Below are positions 1-10,380 of a stretch of DNA of 64,000 bases, one piece after another (positions within the stretch are counted from its first letter, which is position 1; every line of letters begins with the position of its first letter). The stretch is from Pigoraptor chileana (taxonomy: Eukaryota > Opisthokonta > Filasterea). The DNA lies in the NCBI GenBank assembly GCA_943704495.1, contig CALSCR010003217.1, positions 1 to 64,000 on the forward strand, written 5' to 3'. Position numbers and translations under genes: made by a program. A model generated the notes under the pieces. The model made no database searches. It was not told the DNA's origin and worked only from the letters and a program-made list of their open reading frames with translations.

Positions 1-148
1 GGGGGCGTTTGAGTGCCGTCTGCCTGCCTGCTGGCACATGCGCGAGTGCGCCCGTTATCTCAGCGCAGTATTTGTCAAGTGGGCAAGGCTGGTAGGTTGT
101 GTGTCCTACGCCCGGTTAATCAATAATCGCTCCGCTTCTTTTCTACAG

Positions 149-339
149 ACATCGCTGTGGTGCGTGGCAACAGCATTCGGTCTGTTCCATTACTAGACGA
201 AGCACATGGTCGAGAAACCCACAACAACACAACAACAACAACACACACACAGATAACGCACTCACAACACAGCATCGCGTACACTGCATTTGTAGATAAA
301 AATTCCATTGATTGCCATTTCGCACGAAATCACAATTGA
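149..339 (+). CDS. Possible C-terminal exon of an Sm/LSm protein (partial)
   Basis: A pyrimidine-rich acceptor ending at 148 opens a frame reading IAVVRGNSIRSVPLLDE. This resembles the Sm2 motif and tail of SmG-type proteins (VVIRGNSI followed by a hydrophobic strand and an acidic residue). Sm and LSm proteins form the heteroheptameric rings on spliceosomal snRNAs or on U6/mRNA. The frame then runs through an (ACA)n tract coding Thr/Asn and stops at 337-339. That low-complexity tail is unlike the short C-terminus of SmG, so a downstream splice or a chance match is possible. The rest of the gene would lie left of the window. The call rests on about 15 residues and one acceptor. Confidence 0.3.
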
Positions 340-447
340 ATTTTAGGCCTTGTCACATACAAGGCTGTTCATACAAAGTCCGCCACTGCACGCCGCATTC
401 AAGCTTCACGATATCGTCGGTCAAAACTATAAATCGCACCGAGATAA

Positions 448-1566
448 TCACTTGAGCTTTGAGAAAAGCTTCTGGGACACCTGCACAAATAACGGAGCCA
501 TACATGAACAGATCAGCAGTGTCCAGCACAGATCCACTCACTAAGCACGCACCTTTGCATTGCATCGATCGAGCCCATGACGAATTTGTGGCAATTCAAA
601 ATGAATGCGGGGCACACGGCATTCAAAAGTGTACGGCAACGACAACCAAGAGACAGAACAACAGCAGCAGCACTTACGCAGTGGTCAAGGCAGTGCACAA
701 AGTCAAACAACTCCTGCGAGCACGTTTCGGCGGTTCCCGGGCGGCTGGCGACGCGCGCATTGCACTTTTCAAACTCGCGCGCCAGGGGAGCGCAGTGGTG
801 GGATGCACCGCACTTCTCCTCGAGGGCGACGCGGGGGTCGACGGGCTCCTCCTCCTCCTCCTCCGGGGCAGCAGGCTCCACTGCAGCAGGCTCGTCTTCC
901 GCCTGAAAGCACACGACGCAGGAAATTGTCGCAAACAGTGAGCAATTGGCGAGCCGATATCAGCCTTTCAAAACTCCATAACATGAGCACCACAGCATCT
1001 CATAAACGTTGAATATTGATAATTAAGAATAACCATCGAAAATATGCTGAATAGAATAGATAAAGGGCGTGTTACAAAAAAAAATAAAGAGGACATAACA
1101 AACAAAAATGGAAACAACTTGTAGGAAATGCAAAACTGGCATTATCCTCGCAAAGGTGTCGCCGTTGAAAAGTGAAGTACTCAAGAATATCAACTCTAAA
1201 AAGCTTCAATCGAATTACATAACAAAAAGAAAAGCTTCATGATTACGAACGCAGATGGCATTAAAGCGGCAAAAACCACAATAAAACGAAGGAATACCCC
1301 ACTGAGAGCACAAGTATCGCTCTTCCCCCGCCTCTCGAAAAAAGAAAAACAGCACTTAGAGCAACAAGCGCGTCGTGTTCAGCAGACAGCATCCAAAGCG
1401 CCCCATATGGTGCGTCGGGTGCTCTGAGTGCCGTGGAACGCACCTCAACGGGAACGACAGCCTTCTCCTCCTCCTCCGCCGCGAGGACGGGCTCCTCTGC
1501 GGGGGCCTCCGCCTCCTGCTCTTCCTCGGCGCGCACGACAAACCACCGCTCAAACAGAGACGCCAT
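448..1566 (-). CDS. UQCRH: QCR6/UQCRH, hinge subunit of mitochondrial complex III
   Basis: This is the acidic hinge subunit of the cytochrome bc1 complex, which helps cytochrome c dock at cytochrome c1 on the outer face of the inner mitochondrial membrane. Exons 1566-1444, 902-678 and 480-448 give 126 residues with all junctions in phase 0. Exon 1 supplies a mitochondrial-looking N-terminus (MASLFERWFVVRAEEE) and an acidic stretch. Exon 2 holds EEEEEEPVDPRVALEEKC, the paired-cysteine helices and ELFDFVHCLDHC. The 33-nt last exon gives VSQKLFSKLK and TGA, matching the family's CVAxKLFxxLK ending. Intron 1 is 541 nt, far longer than its neighbours, so exon 1 is the least certain part. The gene is divergent from the RhoGEF gene. 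Confidence 0.9.
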
Positions 1567-2258
1567 CTTCAATATGAATTATGTGCCAGACGACAGACCT
1601 CCGATCAATATGTAAGCAAGTTCATGCGCAAGTAATGAAATCCGCTGCTGGTGTTTATTCTCCTTTCCTTTGCCACTGCAATCCGTGGCGTCTGTCACAT
1701 TCGCCATGGTGTGTGACTGTGAGTGATTTGTAAGTGCGAATCCCAGAAATCTGAGAAGCATTTCCCAGATTTAGGAGTCTAGGGAGCTGTCAAGGACGCG
1801 TATGTTGGCCGCGCGTATTAATTTGGAAAGGGGCTGCTATCTGGAAGGAAATCCTGCAAGCTGTTCAGATTATGAGTCCCGGGTCGCCATTTGTTTACCG
1901 TCCAGAAGCGTCAGTCGCCGCTGCACAACTCCACAACCAACGGTTTCAAGACCAGGGCTCTTGGGAGAGAAGGCGTTTACTCCCAACAGCACGCATGACG
2001 CAGCTATGAGAATGCACACTCGCAAGTAACAAGCTGGTGGGGTAATTGGCTGTCAGCCGCTCGTGCATCATCTCCATAGATTATTGAACGATTGTCTGCA
2101 CAACTCGTGAAACAACACTTGGCACTCCCTACTTGTGGGGTCGGAACATTGTGGCAGTGTCGTTGCTGGGATACTAGTTGCTCTTGCTTCTTGGGTAATT
2201 TATATAGCACGCTCACACGTGCGTCGGCTGCCCTCGGAGAGCGCGAGTGGGTGCCGAG
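1567..2258. other. Divergent intergenic region, QCR6 / RhoGEF
   Basis: These 692 bp separate two divergent start codons and hold no convincing exon. A TATA-like box lies at 2199-2207 and a CACGTG hexamer at 2216-2221, both close upstream of the RhoGEF start. A stretch at 1940-1968 weakly resembles the intronic tRNA-like repeat described at 7024, 9711, 16381 and 37005. Confidence 0.6.
2199..2207 (+). promoter_or_regulatory. TATA-like element before the RhoGEF gene
   Basis: TTTATATAG lies about 52 bp upstream of the ATG at 2259, with a CACGTG hexamer between them at 2216-2221. The position suits a core promoter with a short 5' leader, but no transcript start is known. Confidence 0.3.
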
Positions 2259-5200
2259 ATGGAGGGGGAAGAGGACTCGAACCGCGCCCGCGGACCAGCG
2301 CCCTCGCGACCCCTGCCGGCACCTAAGCCCGCTCAGCCCAGCAAGCCGCTGCCAAAGCCCCCGGGGCCCACGACTGCATCACCCACGCCTTCGCCTACTG
2401 CGGGTGCTCCGGCTTCGTCTCAGTCGCCCGTGTCGTCTCCGAAGCCGGCCCTTCGCCCGAAGCCCAATTTGGCCGCGTTGCCGGCAAAGGGTGCTGGTGG
2501 TGGCGGCGCATCTCCCCTTGCATCGCCCGCGCCGTCGTCTGGTACGCAGCATGTGGTTCCGTTTGGCAAGCCTGCTGAAGAGGAGATACATGGTGATGCG
2601 GAGGCAGTAGAGCCAAGTATAGATGCTTCTGTCTGTCGCCCAACAGCACCGCTCCCGCGCCCTCCCAACTCTCGCGCGGCCCCATCCACGGTCATAGCAC
2701 AGGCTGACGAGGCTGTCCCATTGCAAGAGAGCGTTGCGCCTGCGCCCACCGTATTGACCAATCCCACGCCAGGCAACAACGCGACAGCGTCGTTGGCCAA
2801 GGGTCCGCCTGTGTCTGTGGTGCCTGGAAAAGGTCTTCCCCCAGCACCGCGACGTGCACCCCCGCCACCTCCCCCCGGAGCAACGCCGGTTGCCTCATCG
2901 CCAAGGCCGTCGCCGTCGTCGAGTGTGCGCAATTCAGTTGACTCTGAAAGGGCGGTGGATTCGGCTGCTCTGGCCGCGGCCGTCACCGCCAGCGTTGAGC
3001 AGTCGCCGCCCGCCCGTCGCCCTCCGTCGTTTAAAGCGGCCGTGCCACCCGCATCCGCGGGAGATGAGCCAGTGCGCAAGAAGTCTGCTGCCCTTGTGCC
3101 GCCGACGTTCTCGCAGTCACTGTCGGTAGATGCGACGTCCACTGAGCCCGTGCGCAAGAAATCATTTGCGCCCTCGTCCCCGTTGCCCGTGCTGCCTGTC
3201 CAAGAGGCCGCGAGTGCGGCATCGACTGCGCCTGTAGCACTGCCGATGAGAAAGCAATCGATAGCCCCATCGGCGCCCCTTCCTGAACTCCCTAGGCAAA
3301 CGGAGGAGGTTGTTTCGGCTGTTGAAGGCCCGATTGCGGCCGCGGCTGAGGTCGTTGTTGAGGACGATGATGGCCGCCGGCTCGTCGTGGCAATGTGGAG
3401 CAACGATGCGCAGGAGGACGACGAAATTAGCTTCAAGGAAGGCGACGTGTTTGAGGTCACCAACACTGAAAACAGCGAATGGTGGGTCGGTGTTGCCAAT
3501 GGTAAGACGGGGGTATTCCCCTCGGTGTACGTCAAGTTGATAGATAAGCCCGGGCGAGAGAAGAGCAACAGTATGACGCACGATTCGGACGACGGTACGG
3601 ATGTCGAGTCTGCGGCGCCGCCAAAGGAAACGCCGCCGCGCAAGCTGACTCCCGAAGAAATGCGTGTGAGAGTGATGATGGAGATATTCACGACCGAGAA
3701 GGACTATGTGGACGACCTGAAACTCGTGATTGAGGTGCGTCCGACATGTGTATGTGTGTCTGTGTGTGTGTCTCTGTGTCACTGATGGTCCCCTGTACGC
3801 TTAGCCTCCATAGAACGGCTTGCTTGACTCTTGAATTTTCTGACACGCTGCACGGTTTTTATATCATCGTCAGGGGTACGAGAAAAAGATGATTGAACGA
3901 AAGAACGTCCCGGAAGACGTGTTGGAGGTTCTGTTTGGAAACATTGACGAAATCTACGACTTCCAACAAAAGTTTCTGGTCACCATGCAGCACTGCATGC
4001 AACCGGAAGCAAAGTACGAAACGCAGCTTGGCAAATCCTTCCTTGTCCACGTAAGTTTTATGATTTACTTGCTCGCTCTGCACAAGGCGTGCGGAGGTAT
4101 TGTGTGAGCCATCAGTGCCACGTAACAAGTCGTGCTCTGCCGAAGGCTTCGCGATGCATGGCAGTCTGTTGGACATCTGCTCAATATGAATTATGAATCA
4201 ACAGTCATGTTGCTGTGGCTATACTTGTGTGATTGGGCATTTTCTTTTGATTGGCGGTGGAGGAGTATTGGCACTGGTCTTGAGCTCACGTGAGATACCT
4301 TATCCCTCTTTGAGCGCCTGCAGAAAGATGGTTTCAAAATTTACTCCGATTACTGCAACAATCACCCACGCGCATGCGAGGAAATGGTTCGCCTATTACA
4401 GGAAGAGTCCCTCAAGGCCTTCTTTCTGGTGTGTTCATTGTTATTATTGTGCCCTGCCATGCGACAGTCCTTGTTTGCTTTTTCTTGTTCTTTATTGCTG
4501 TGTTTGAATGTGAATATGTCGGACGGTGATGTGCGCTGAGCCGCTGGTCCCATTGTGATGCCCGCTGAGCGATACAAGAACGCTGACTGTGGCCCTACCC
4601 CGTCTCGTGCCATAATTCGAACAGGGCTGTCGGTTGCTTGTCGATGCCGACATTTCTCTCGAGGGATTTCTGCTTACCCCTATTCAGCGAATCTGCAAAT
4701 ATCCGCTGTTACTGAAGGTAGGACTGCTGCAAGTACAGTGGTGTTATGGAAATTATTGCCTGGATAGATTTCAAAGTCTGCGATACTCTCGTGCTCACGT
4801 GTCCCTGGGTGCGACTCGCCCGTGCAGGAGCTGCTGAAGTACACGCCGGAGGGGCATCCCGACCACGCAAACGTCAACGCCGCCCTCGATGGCATGAAGG
4901 AGGTCGCCATGCTCATCAACGAAACGAAGCGACGGATGGAAAATCTCGAGAAGATCAGCGAATGGCAGCACACGATTGACGGTTACCAGGTGCGTTTTCT
5001 TTATATTTCTTCTCCTTTTTTGTGCTCTGTTTTGTTTTTTTGGTGAGGGTTTGGGGGGAGAATACATGTAAAGGATTCTTTGGGTATAAACCGAGTCGGT
5101 CGATGCTCCCCCGTACATCTGACTATAACCTCTTGTTTTTTTCCGCCGACCGTTGCCAGGGTCCTGATATCACTTCAACAAGCACGGAGCTCATATTGGA

Positions 5201-6207
5201 GGGCTCGCTCGTGAAGATCTCGAGCGGGCGGGCACAGGAACGCTACTTCTTCCTCTTTGACAACGTGCTCATTTACACTCGTAAGGACTTTTTGAAGACG
5301 AGCGTGTACATTTTCAAAGGGCGAATACCCACAGACGGATTCGAAGTCGTCGACATAAATGATGGAGAGGGTGAGCCTACTTCTTTGTTGCGCATTTGTG
5401 TGTCTGTGTACAATTGTGTATCTGTATGTGTGTGTGTGGTGTGTGTGTCTGTGTGTGTCTGTGTGTGTGTGTTGTTCATAGTTTTTTTTGTTGCGGGGAC
5501 TGATGTGATGGGCTGTCGGCTTCTGGTGTTTGTGCTCGCAATACAGTCACTCTGAATGGCTCGAAGGTGAGCAACTGCTGGAAGGTCATTCGGCGGGCAT
5601 CCAAGAACAAGTCGTATGTGCTGATTGCCAAGACCCCCGAGGAGAAGAAAAAGTGGTTGGATGCTTTTGCCCTCGAGCGGGAAAAGGCTGCAAAGGCAGA
5701 CCAGAACGGTGTGTGGGGTGTCGGGCATCCTCCTGTCTCTTGTGCAGATTGCATCATTTCCCTGTTGCTTTGTTTTGCTGAACAATCGGGCCGCTTTTTC
5801 GCCTCCTTTTTCTTAATTGACAGGAACACAACCACAGCGACGAATGCAAGTTGAGAGTGAGTGTTTTTCAATCTCCTCTTTTTGTGCGCTTTTTCTTTGC
5901 CTTGACTGTTGAATCCTGCATCACAAAGTCAGCAACTCATCCGCTTTTGTGGCCTCCCATCACAGAGCCGGGTCAAAAGGAGCTGAAATCGTCGCCGTCG
6001 CTGCGGAGAAAAGATTCCGCCAAGGAAAAGAAGGCGGCTCCGCAGCCCCTTGCCAAGACCGTGGTGAAGAAAGGCCTGTTTGCGGGCGCCGACAAGAGCG
6101 ACAAGAGCGACAAGAAGGACGCCTCGGCATCCCCGTCGTCCTCGCCTTTGATACCCGCCTTCGGAAACGTCATGAAGGAGCTGCAGCAGACTCGTGGCCA
6201 GTCGTGA
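2259..6207 (+). CDS. Rho guanine nucleotide exchange factor, Pro-rich/SH3/DH/PH
   Basis: Dbl-family exchange factor, expected to load GTP on a Rho-type GTPase at membranes. Exons 2259-3734, 3874-4050, 4324-4428, 4625-4717, 4828-4989, 5160-5370, 5547-5708, 5824-5856 and 5966-6207 give 886 residues. Residues 1-360 are rich in Pro/Ala/Ser with many PxxP runs and three RK[KQ]S sites. The SH3 domain lies near 370-428 (ALYDY replaced by VVAMWSND, then EWWVG and FPSVYV). The DH domain starts near 468 (EKDYVDDL) and includes [16 protein letters not shown]. The PH domain spans about 675-790 ([15 protein letters not shown], then KKWLDAF). The tail is basic, rich in KSDKSDKK. The ATG at 2259 is the first in frame. 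Target GTPase unknown. Confidence 0.9.
5396..5474 (+). repeat. (GT)n microsatellite in RhoGEF intron 6
   Basis: An imperfect TG/GT run fills the start of the intron after the exon ending at 5370. It causes no coding change. Confidence 0.85.
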
Positions 6208-6453
6208 CCCAATGATGTTCGGATGACTGTTCCGATCGTAAATAACACTTTTGCCGTCGGAAAATGTTTCAGAATTTGAGTTCTGTCAAAACCCAAAAAA
6301 ATCCACTCGGCTCAGCTGATGATGTGGATCATCCGCGACGCCGTATGTTTCGGGATATACCAGATAATACGTATTAGCTTAAGAAGGCCCCAATCGTAGC
6401 CGACTTGTAGTGGTGATAAATTTGTCTGTTTGTATGAGCTCGCCATCAACACA

Positions 6454-9400
6454 ATGGCCAGGGAACACGATATTCTTGTCGAGTTCCTGGCAATCACCGG
6501 GGCCGATGAGTCCATCGCACAATCACTTTTAGAGGTTTGGACACGTTATCCCTCGTGTCGTTGTATGCTGGTGTGCGTGTGATTTTCAATCTGGACACTT
6601 GCATCCACTTTGTTCACCATCACTTTGAGATATGCTTAGTGTCTTTGCATTTTATTTGCATTCAACTAAAACAGGCAACCGAATGGAACCTTGAAGCTGC
6701 CGTGACCCTCTATCTGGAGGATTCTCCCGCCGCAGCATCCTTCGACCCGGCTTCCGTCGCCAATCAGCGAGCAAGGTAATGGGTCCTTTAGCGCAACTCG
6801 ATCTTGTCTCTCCTTCATGTCTCTTTGCCAATCGCTGTACATAACATTTGAGTCCTGATATCTCCTTGTCGAGTTGTCGAGTCCACTTTATGCCGGACAC
6901 CGTCCCGGCCTATCAAGACACGCAACTGAGGGACTGCAGTTTGCAAGCGCGTAGCGTATGGATATACTTTGAATATGTGTCGTGGGATTGACAAGAGAGA
7001 GGGCGATGGTCCCAATAGATAAAAGGGATTCAAGGCAGGGCTTGGGCGCCGCCTCTGAACTATAGGGAACCCCACAAGAGGGAGTAAAATGGCCTTCGTG
7101 CCAGCGCTCCCTGTAGCTAACTATCCACTGTCACCCGCTTCTCTCTGCAGACCGCCGCCTGCCGACGACGTCCGCGCACCCATTCCACAGACCACGGGGG
7201 TGCTTGTCGACGAGGACGGACCATATTCGTTTGCTCCGCGTGGTGAGCCACAAGGATGTTTCGACTTATTCTATTCTGTATTTATTTCCTGGCTAATTTT
7301 CTTGAGAGAACCCACACCTTATGATCCATTGTCGCGATATCATGTCACAACAGCATTCGTAGACAGGAGAGCTGCCTCTGATATACATGCATGTATTGTG
7401 TGTGTGTGTGTGTATGTCCTTGATGCACGCAGTCAATGTACATCAGGCCGCAAGGTCTGCGGTTTTTGAACCGCTTCGTGACTTCCGCAGCGAACATGGT
7501 GAGTGAGGCTGTGGCTCTAATACCTCCCCCCCCCTCTCTCAAGGAGTGGGAGAGAGTGTGTTTGTGTGTGCGTGTCAGCGACATTGAGAACGGCGGTAGG
7601 TCATGGTGTCCATACCCGTTCGACTGGTGCACTCGTTTCCACTGGACCGGCCAGTCAGTCAAAGTGTTACGTGTCGTCCAGCCACATCGGGTTGTTTGTC
7701 GTGCCGATATACTCCGAACATCCACCCTGAACCCCGTTCAACTTTGCGGCGGGATGATTCAAATGTCCATAGCGCACCATGGAGGCACTTGCTCATAGTG
7801 CGGTCAATGGCTGCCTTGCTTTTCACTCACAGAGGCTGCCGTGCGTGGCAATGCTGCGAACAATGAACGTCAGACTCTGAGCGAGCTCTTTCGTCCTCCT
7901 TTGGACCTTATGTTCAATGGATCTTTGGAAAAGGTGCGCCCTATGCAACCGATTGACTTATTACAGTTCCTCCCCCCCCCTCCCGGGCTGTCATCGTGTA
8001 TTCGCATACCTCGCCGTTCATGTACGATACCCTCGCCTCGACTGTTTTTCGGTTTGCTCCGCCATGCTTAGCGTAATCATATCTCCTTGTGTATTAGGCA
8101 TTGCGGCACAGCTCGGCGTCCAACAAGTGGCTGCTGGTAAACATACAAAAGACGGATGTGTTTGCATGTCAAGTGCTCAACCGCGACCTCTGGAGCGATC
8201 CCGACATGAGGGATTTCATTCGGGAGCATCTGGTGTTCTGGCAGGTGTGACACAATGCATGTGCATCTCCGAAGGGCAGCCTTGATGCAACTCTGGCCTG
8301 ACTGCGCATACAAATTAGATCTGTGGTTTGTTTTGCACACACGTTATGACATACATTCACAGAGACGCCTGCGTGTGTATGTCTACATATAGTGAATCCG
8401 CATATAAACTGACTAGAATGTCTGCATGTTTTTGTACTGCAGGTGTATCACGATTCTGTGGAGGGTCAGGAATATCAACACGTGTACCCTTTCGACGGAT
8501 ATCCGCACATTGCCATTTTGCATCCGGTCACAGGTACGTTCGGCCTCTGTGCCTGGCCTTGCCCTTGGCTTTATCTTCCTCTTCACAGCCCAGTGGGTGT
8601 GGATTGTTTTGATGCAACCACTGACAACCGGTGCTCGCGATGTATTGACTGGCCAATGGTTATTTGTCTCCTGCGTTGCCTCCAGGCGAGCGAGTCAAAT
8701 ACTGGGCCGAGCCCCCCGAGTCCAATGAGCTGCTTGCAACAGGTGAGCACACGCCACACGTGCATTATTGTTTTCGTAATCAACAAACAGCGCTCATCCT
8801 TCCCCGTGTGAGTCTAATTTGTGTGTCGCCAATTTCATCCACAAATTTTTTTATGCAGTTGTCAGTCTTCTGGCACAATACTCGGACAATGATGCCTCCG
8901 ATAATGTAGCTGTAACACCAACAAACCGGAAGGTATGTATATGGTGAATGTGTAAAATTGGTTATTTATTGTTGGACGCCTGGTTGGTTATTATTGTGAC
9001 GCTATTGTGAAGTTGGTTGAATCCGTGCTCTGGGGTTGTTGTGAATTTAGTTAATAATTGTGAATTTGGTTAATTATTGTGATGCTGCTGCACATGTTTT
9101 ATTACGCATTTGTTGTCTCTTGTCATTCTTCGCGATTGGTAGAAGTTGTTATTTTTCTTCTCTGGAAAGTCTTTTTGCTTTATGATATATATGCGTTGGC
9201 GTGGGCTCGCATTCGACAGAGGCGCGCCGTTGACGATGAGGAAATGGAATTGCGGGCCGCCATTGCGGCGTCGCTGGCGGACGCAAATAGTGCGCCTAGT
9301 GTCCCTCCGACTGCAGGTATGTGTGTGTCTAATTTATGAAAGGTTTTTAATGCACTAATTTACTGAGCCCTTGGATGTTCCGCAGATAATCGGTGCTGCG

Positions 9401-10206
9401 ATATTCATTCCCCGTTGATTAATCGTTCACACTTGTTTATTTCCCGTGGTTGTGTTGGTGCTCCGCAGTCGACACCCCTCGTCAGCCATCGCGGCCGTCC
9501 ACTGCAAGTGGCAAGGGCAGGGTGGTTACGGACGTGGTTCCCGTCGAGCCGCCTGCCGGTGCCCCTGCGTCCGACGTCACCCGCGTGCAGTTTCGCATGC
9601 CCGGTGCGTTCTTTATCTGACGTCAATGGGACATGTCAGTCTGGGCTTGAATTCGCATCTCCGTCGCTCTCTTTCTGTCATTACCCCTGAGAGCTAGTGT
9701 GTTGCATCCGAAACCCAAGACCTAAGACACAACACTGGCTTGAATCCTAGCTTTCTGTTGCTTGCGTCCTTATCTACACTTGTTGGCGTCATTAATAGGC
9801 CGTGCTTTCCCGCTCTGATCCGTGTTCTATGCCTTGCTTCATTTGTCACTCGGCGTCGCTGGCAACCCGTGTGTTCCCTCGATTGCAGACGGGAAGCGTG
9901 TTGTGAGGCGGTTTTTCAAGAATGATATAGTGGCAGGTCTCTATGCCTTTGTTCGCAGCTCGGATGCAGCTCTGGAAACAACGCCATTCGAAGTGGGTTT
10001 TCTGAGATTTCGTCTTTGTGAATTTTCACCTTGTTATGTTTCTATATTACTCTTGTTCTGCCTGATGAACAACAGCTGAATTACCGGGTGCTTTTCTCGA
10101 TCTCCGCTAGATCATGGTGCACAGGGACAAACTCGGGGACAAGAAGGACATGACTCTTGCTGCTGCAGGCATTCAGGACGCATTGCTTACCGTCACGTGC
10201 ACGTAG
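6454..10206 (+). CDS. UBXN7: UBXN7-like UBA-UAS-UIM-UBX protein (p97/Cdc48 adaptor)
   Basis: Predicted ubiquitin-binding adaptor of p97/Cdc48. Thirteen exons give 413 residues: 6454-6534, 6675-6775, 7151-7242, 7433-7498, 7833-7933, 8098-8244, 8443-8533, 8686-8742, 8859-8932, 9220-9316, 9469-9603, 9889-9992, 10111-10206. A UBA domain opens the protein (LVEFLAITGADESIAQSLLE). The thioredoxin-fold UAS domain spans about 120-245 (LSELFRPPLDLM, KWLLVNIQ). A UIM lies near 276-291 (DEEMELRAAIAASLADA) and a UBX domain near 340-413 (TRVQFRMPDGKRVVRRFF to the end). This domain order is that of animal UBXN7, which links p97 to cullin-RING ligases. The usual FPR-type p97-contact loop of UBX reads VHRDKLGD here, so p97 binding may be altered. 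Two introns carry a dispersed repeat. Confidence 0.88.
7024..7052 (+). repeat. Dispersed tRNA-like repeat, copy C
   Basis: GGGATTCAAGGCAGGGCTTG and the following GGCGCC, in UBXN7-like intron 2 (375 nt), match the B-box half of the copy at 37005-37085. The upstream A-box half is not recognisable here. Confidence 0.35.
9711..9750 (-). repeat. Dispersed tRNA-like repeat, copy D
   Basis: On the minus strand the segment reads TAGGATTCAAGCCAGTG, then CTTAGG and CTTGGG. It shares the B-box-like core and the CTTGGG tail with the other copies. It lies in UBXN7-like intron 11, which is 285 nt long. Confidence 0.35.
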
Positions 10207-10380
10207 TCTGATGCGGGCGCACGGCCTGAATGGAGCCTGACGGGGTCAGCGCACGTGGGATACTAATGAACCTTCATTGCTGCCTCAAATACTCGTCACT
10301 GACTAGGGTTGGAGGGGCCTGCGCCTAAGCACAGCAACGGAGGCAAGAGGTGTACGTAGTGCCGGTTATAATTGTACAGT

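Noticed and set aside
2420-3691. 423-codon open frame antisense to RhoGEF exon 1
   Set aside because: Low-complexity Gly/Ala/Ser translation of the Pro-rich coding strand; a composition artefact.
6454-10206. FAF1/FAF2 identity for the UBX protein
   Set aside because: The UIM between UAS and UBX and the N-terminal UBA wording fit UBXN7 better, and no FAF2-type hydrophobic hairpin is present.
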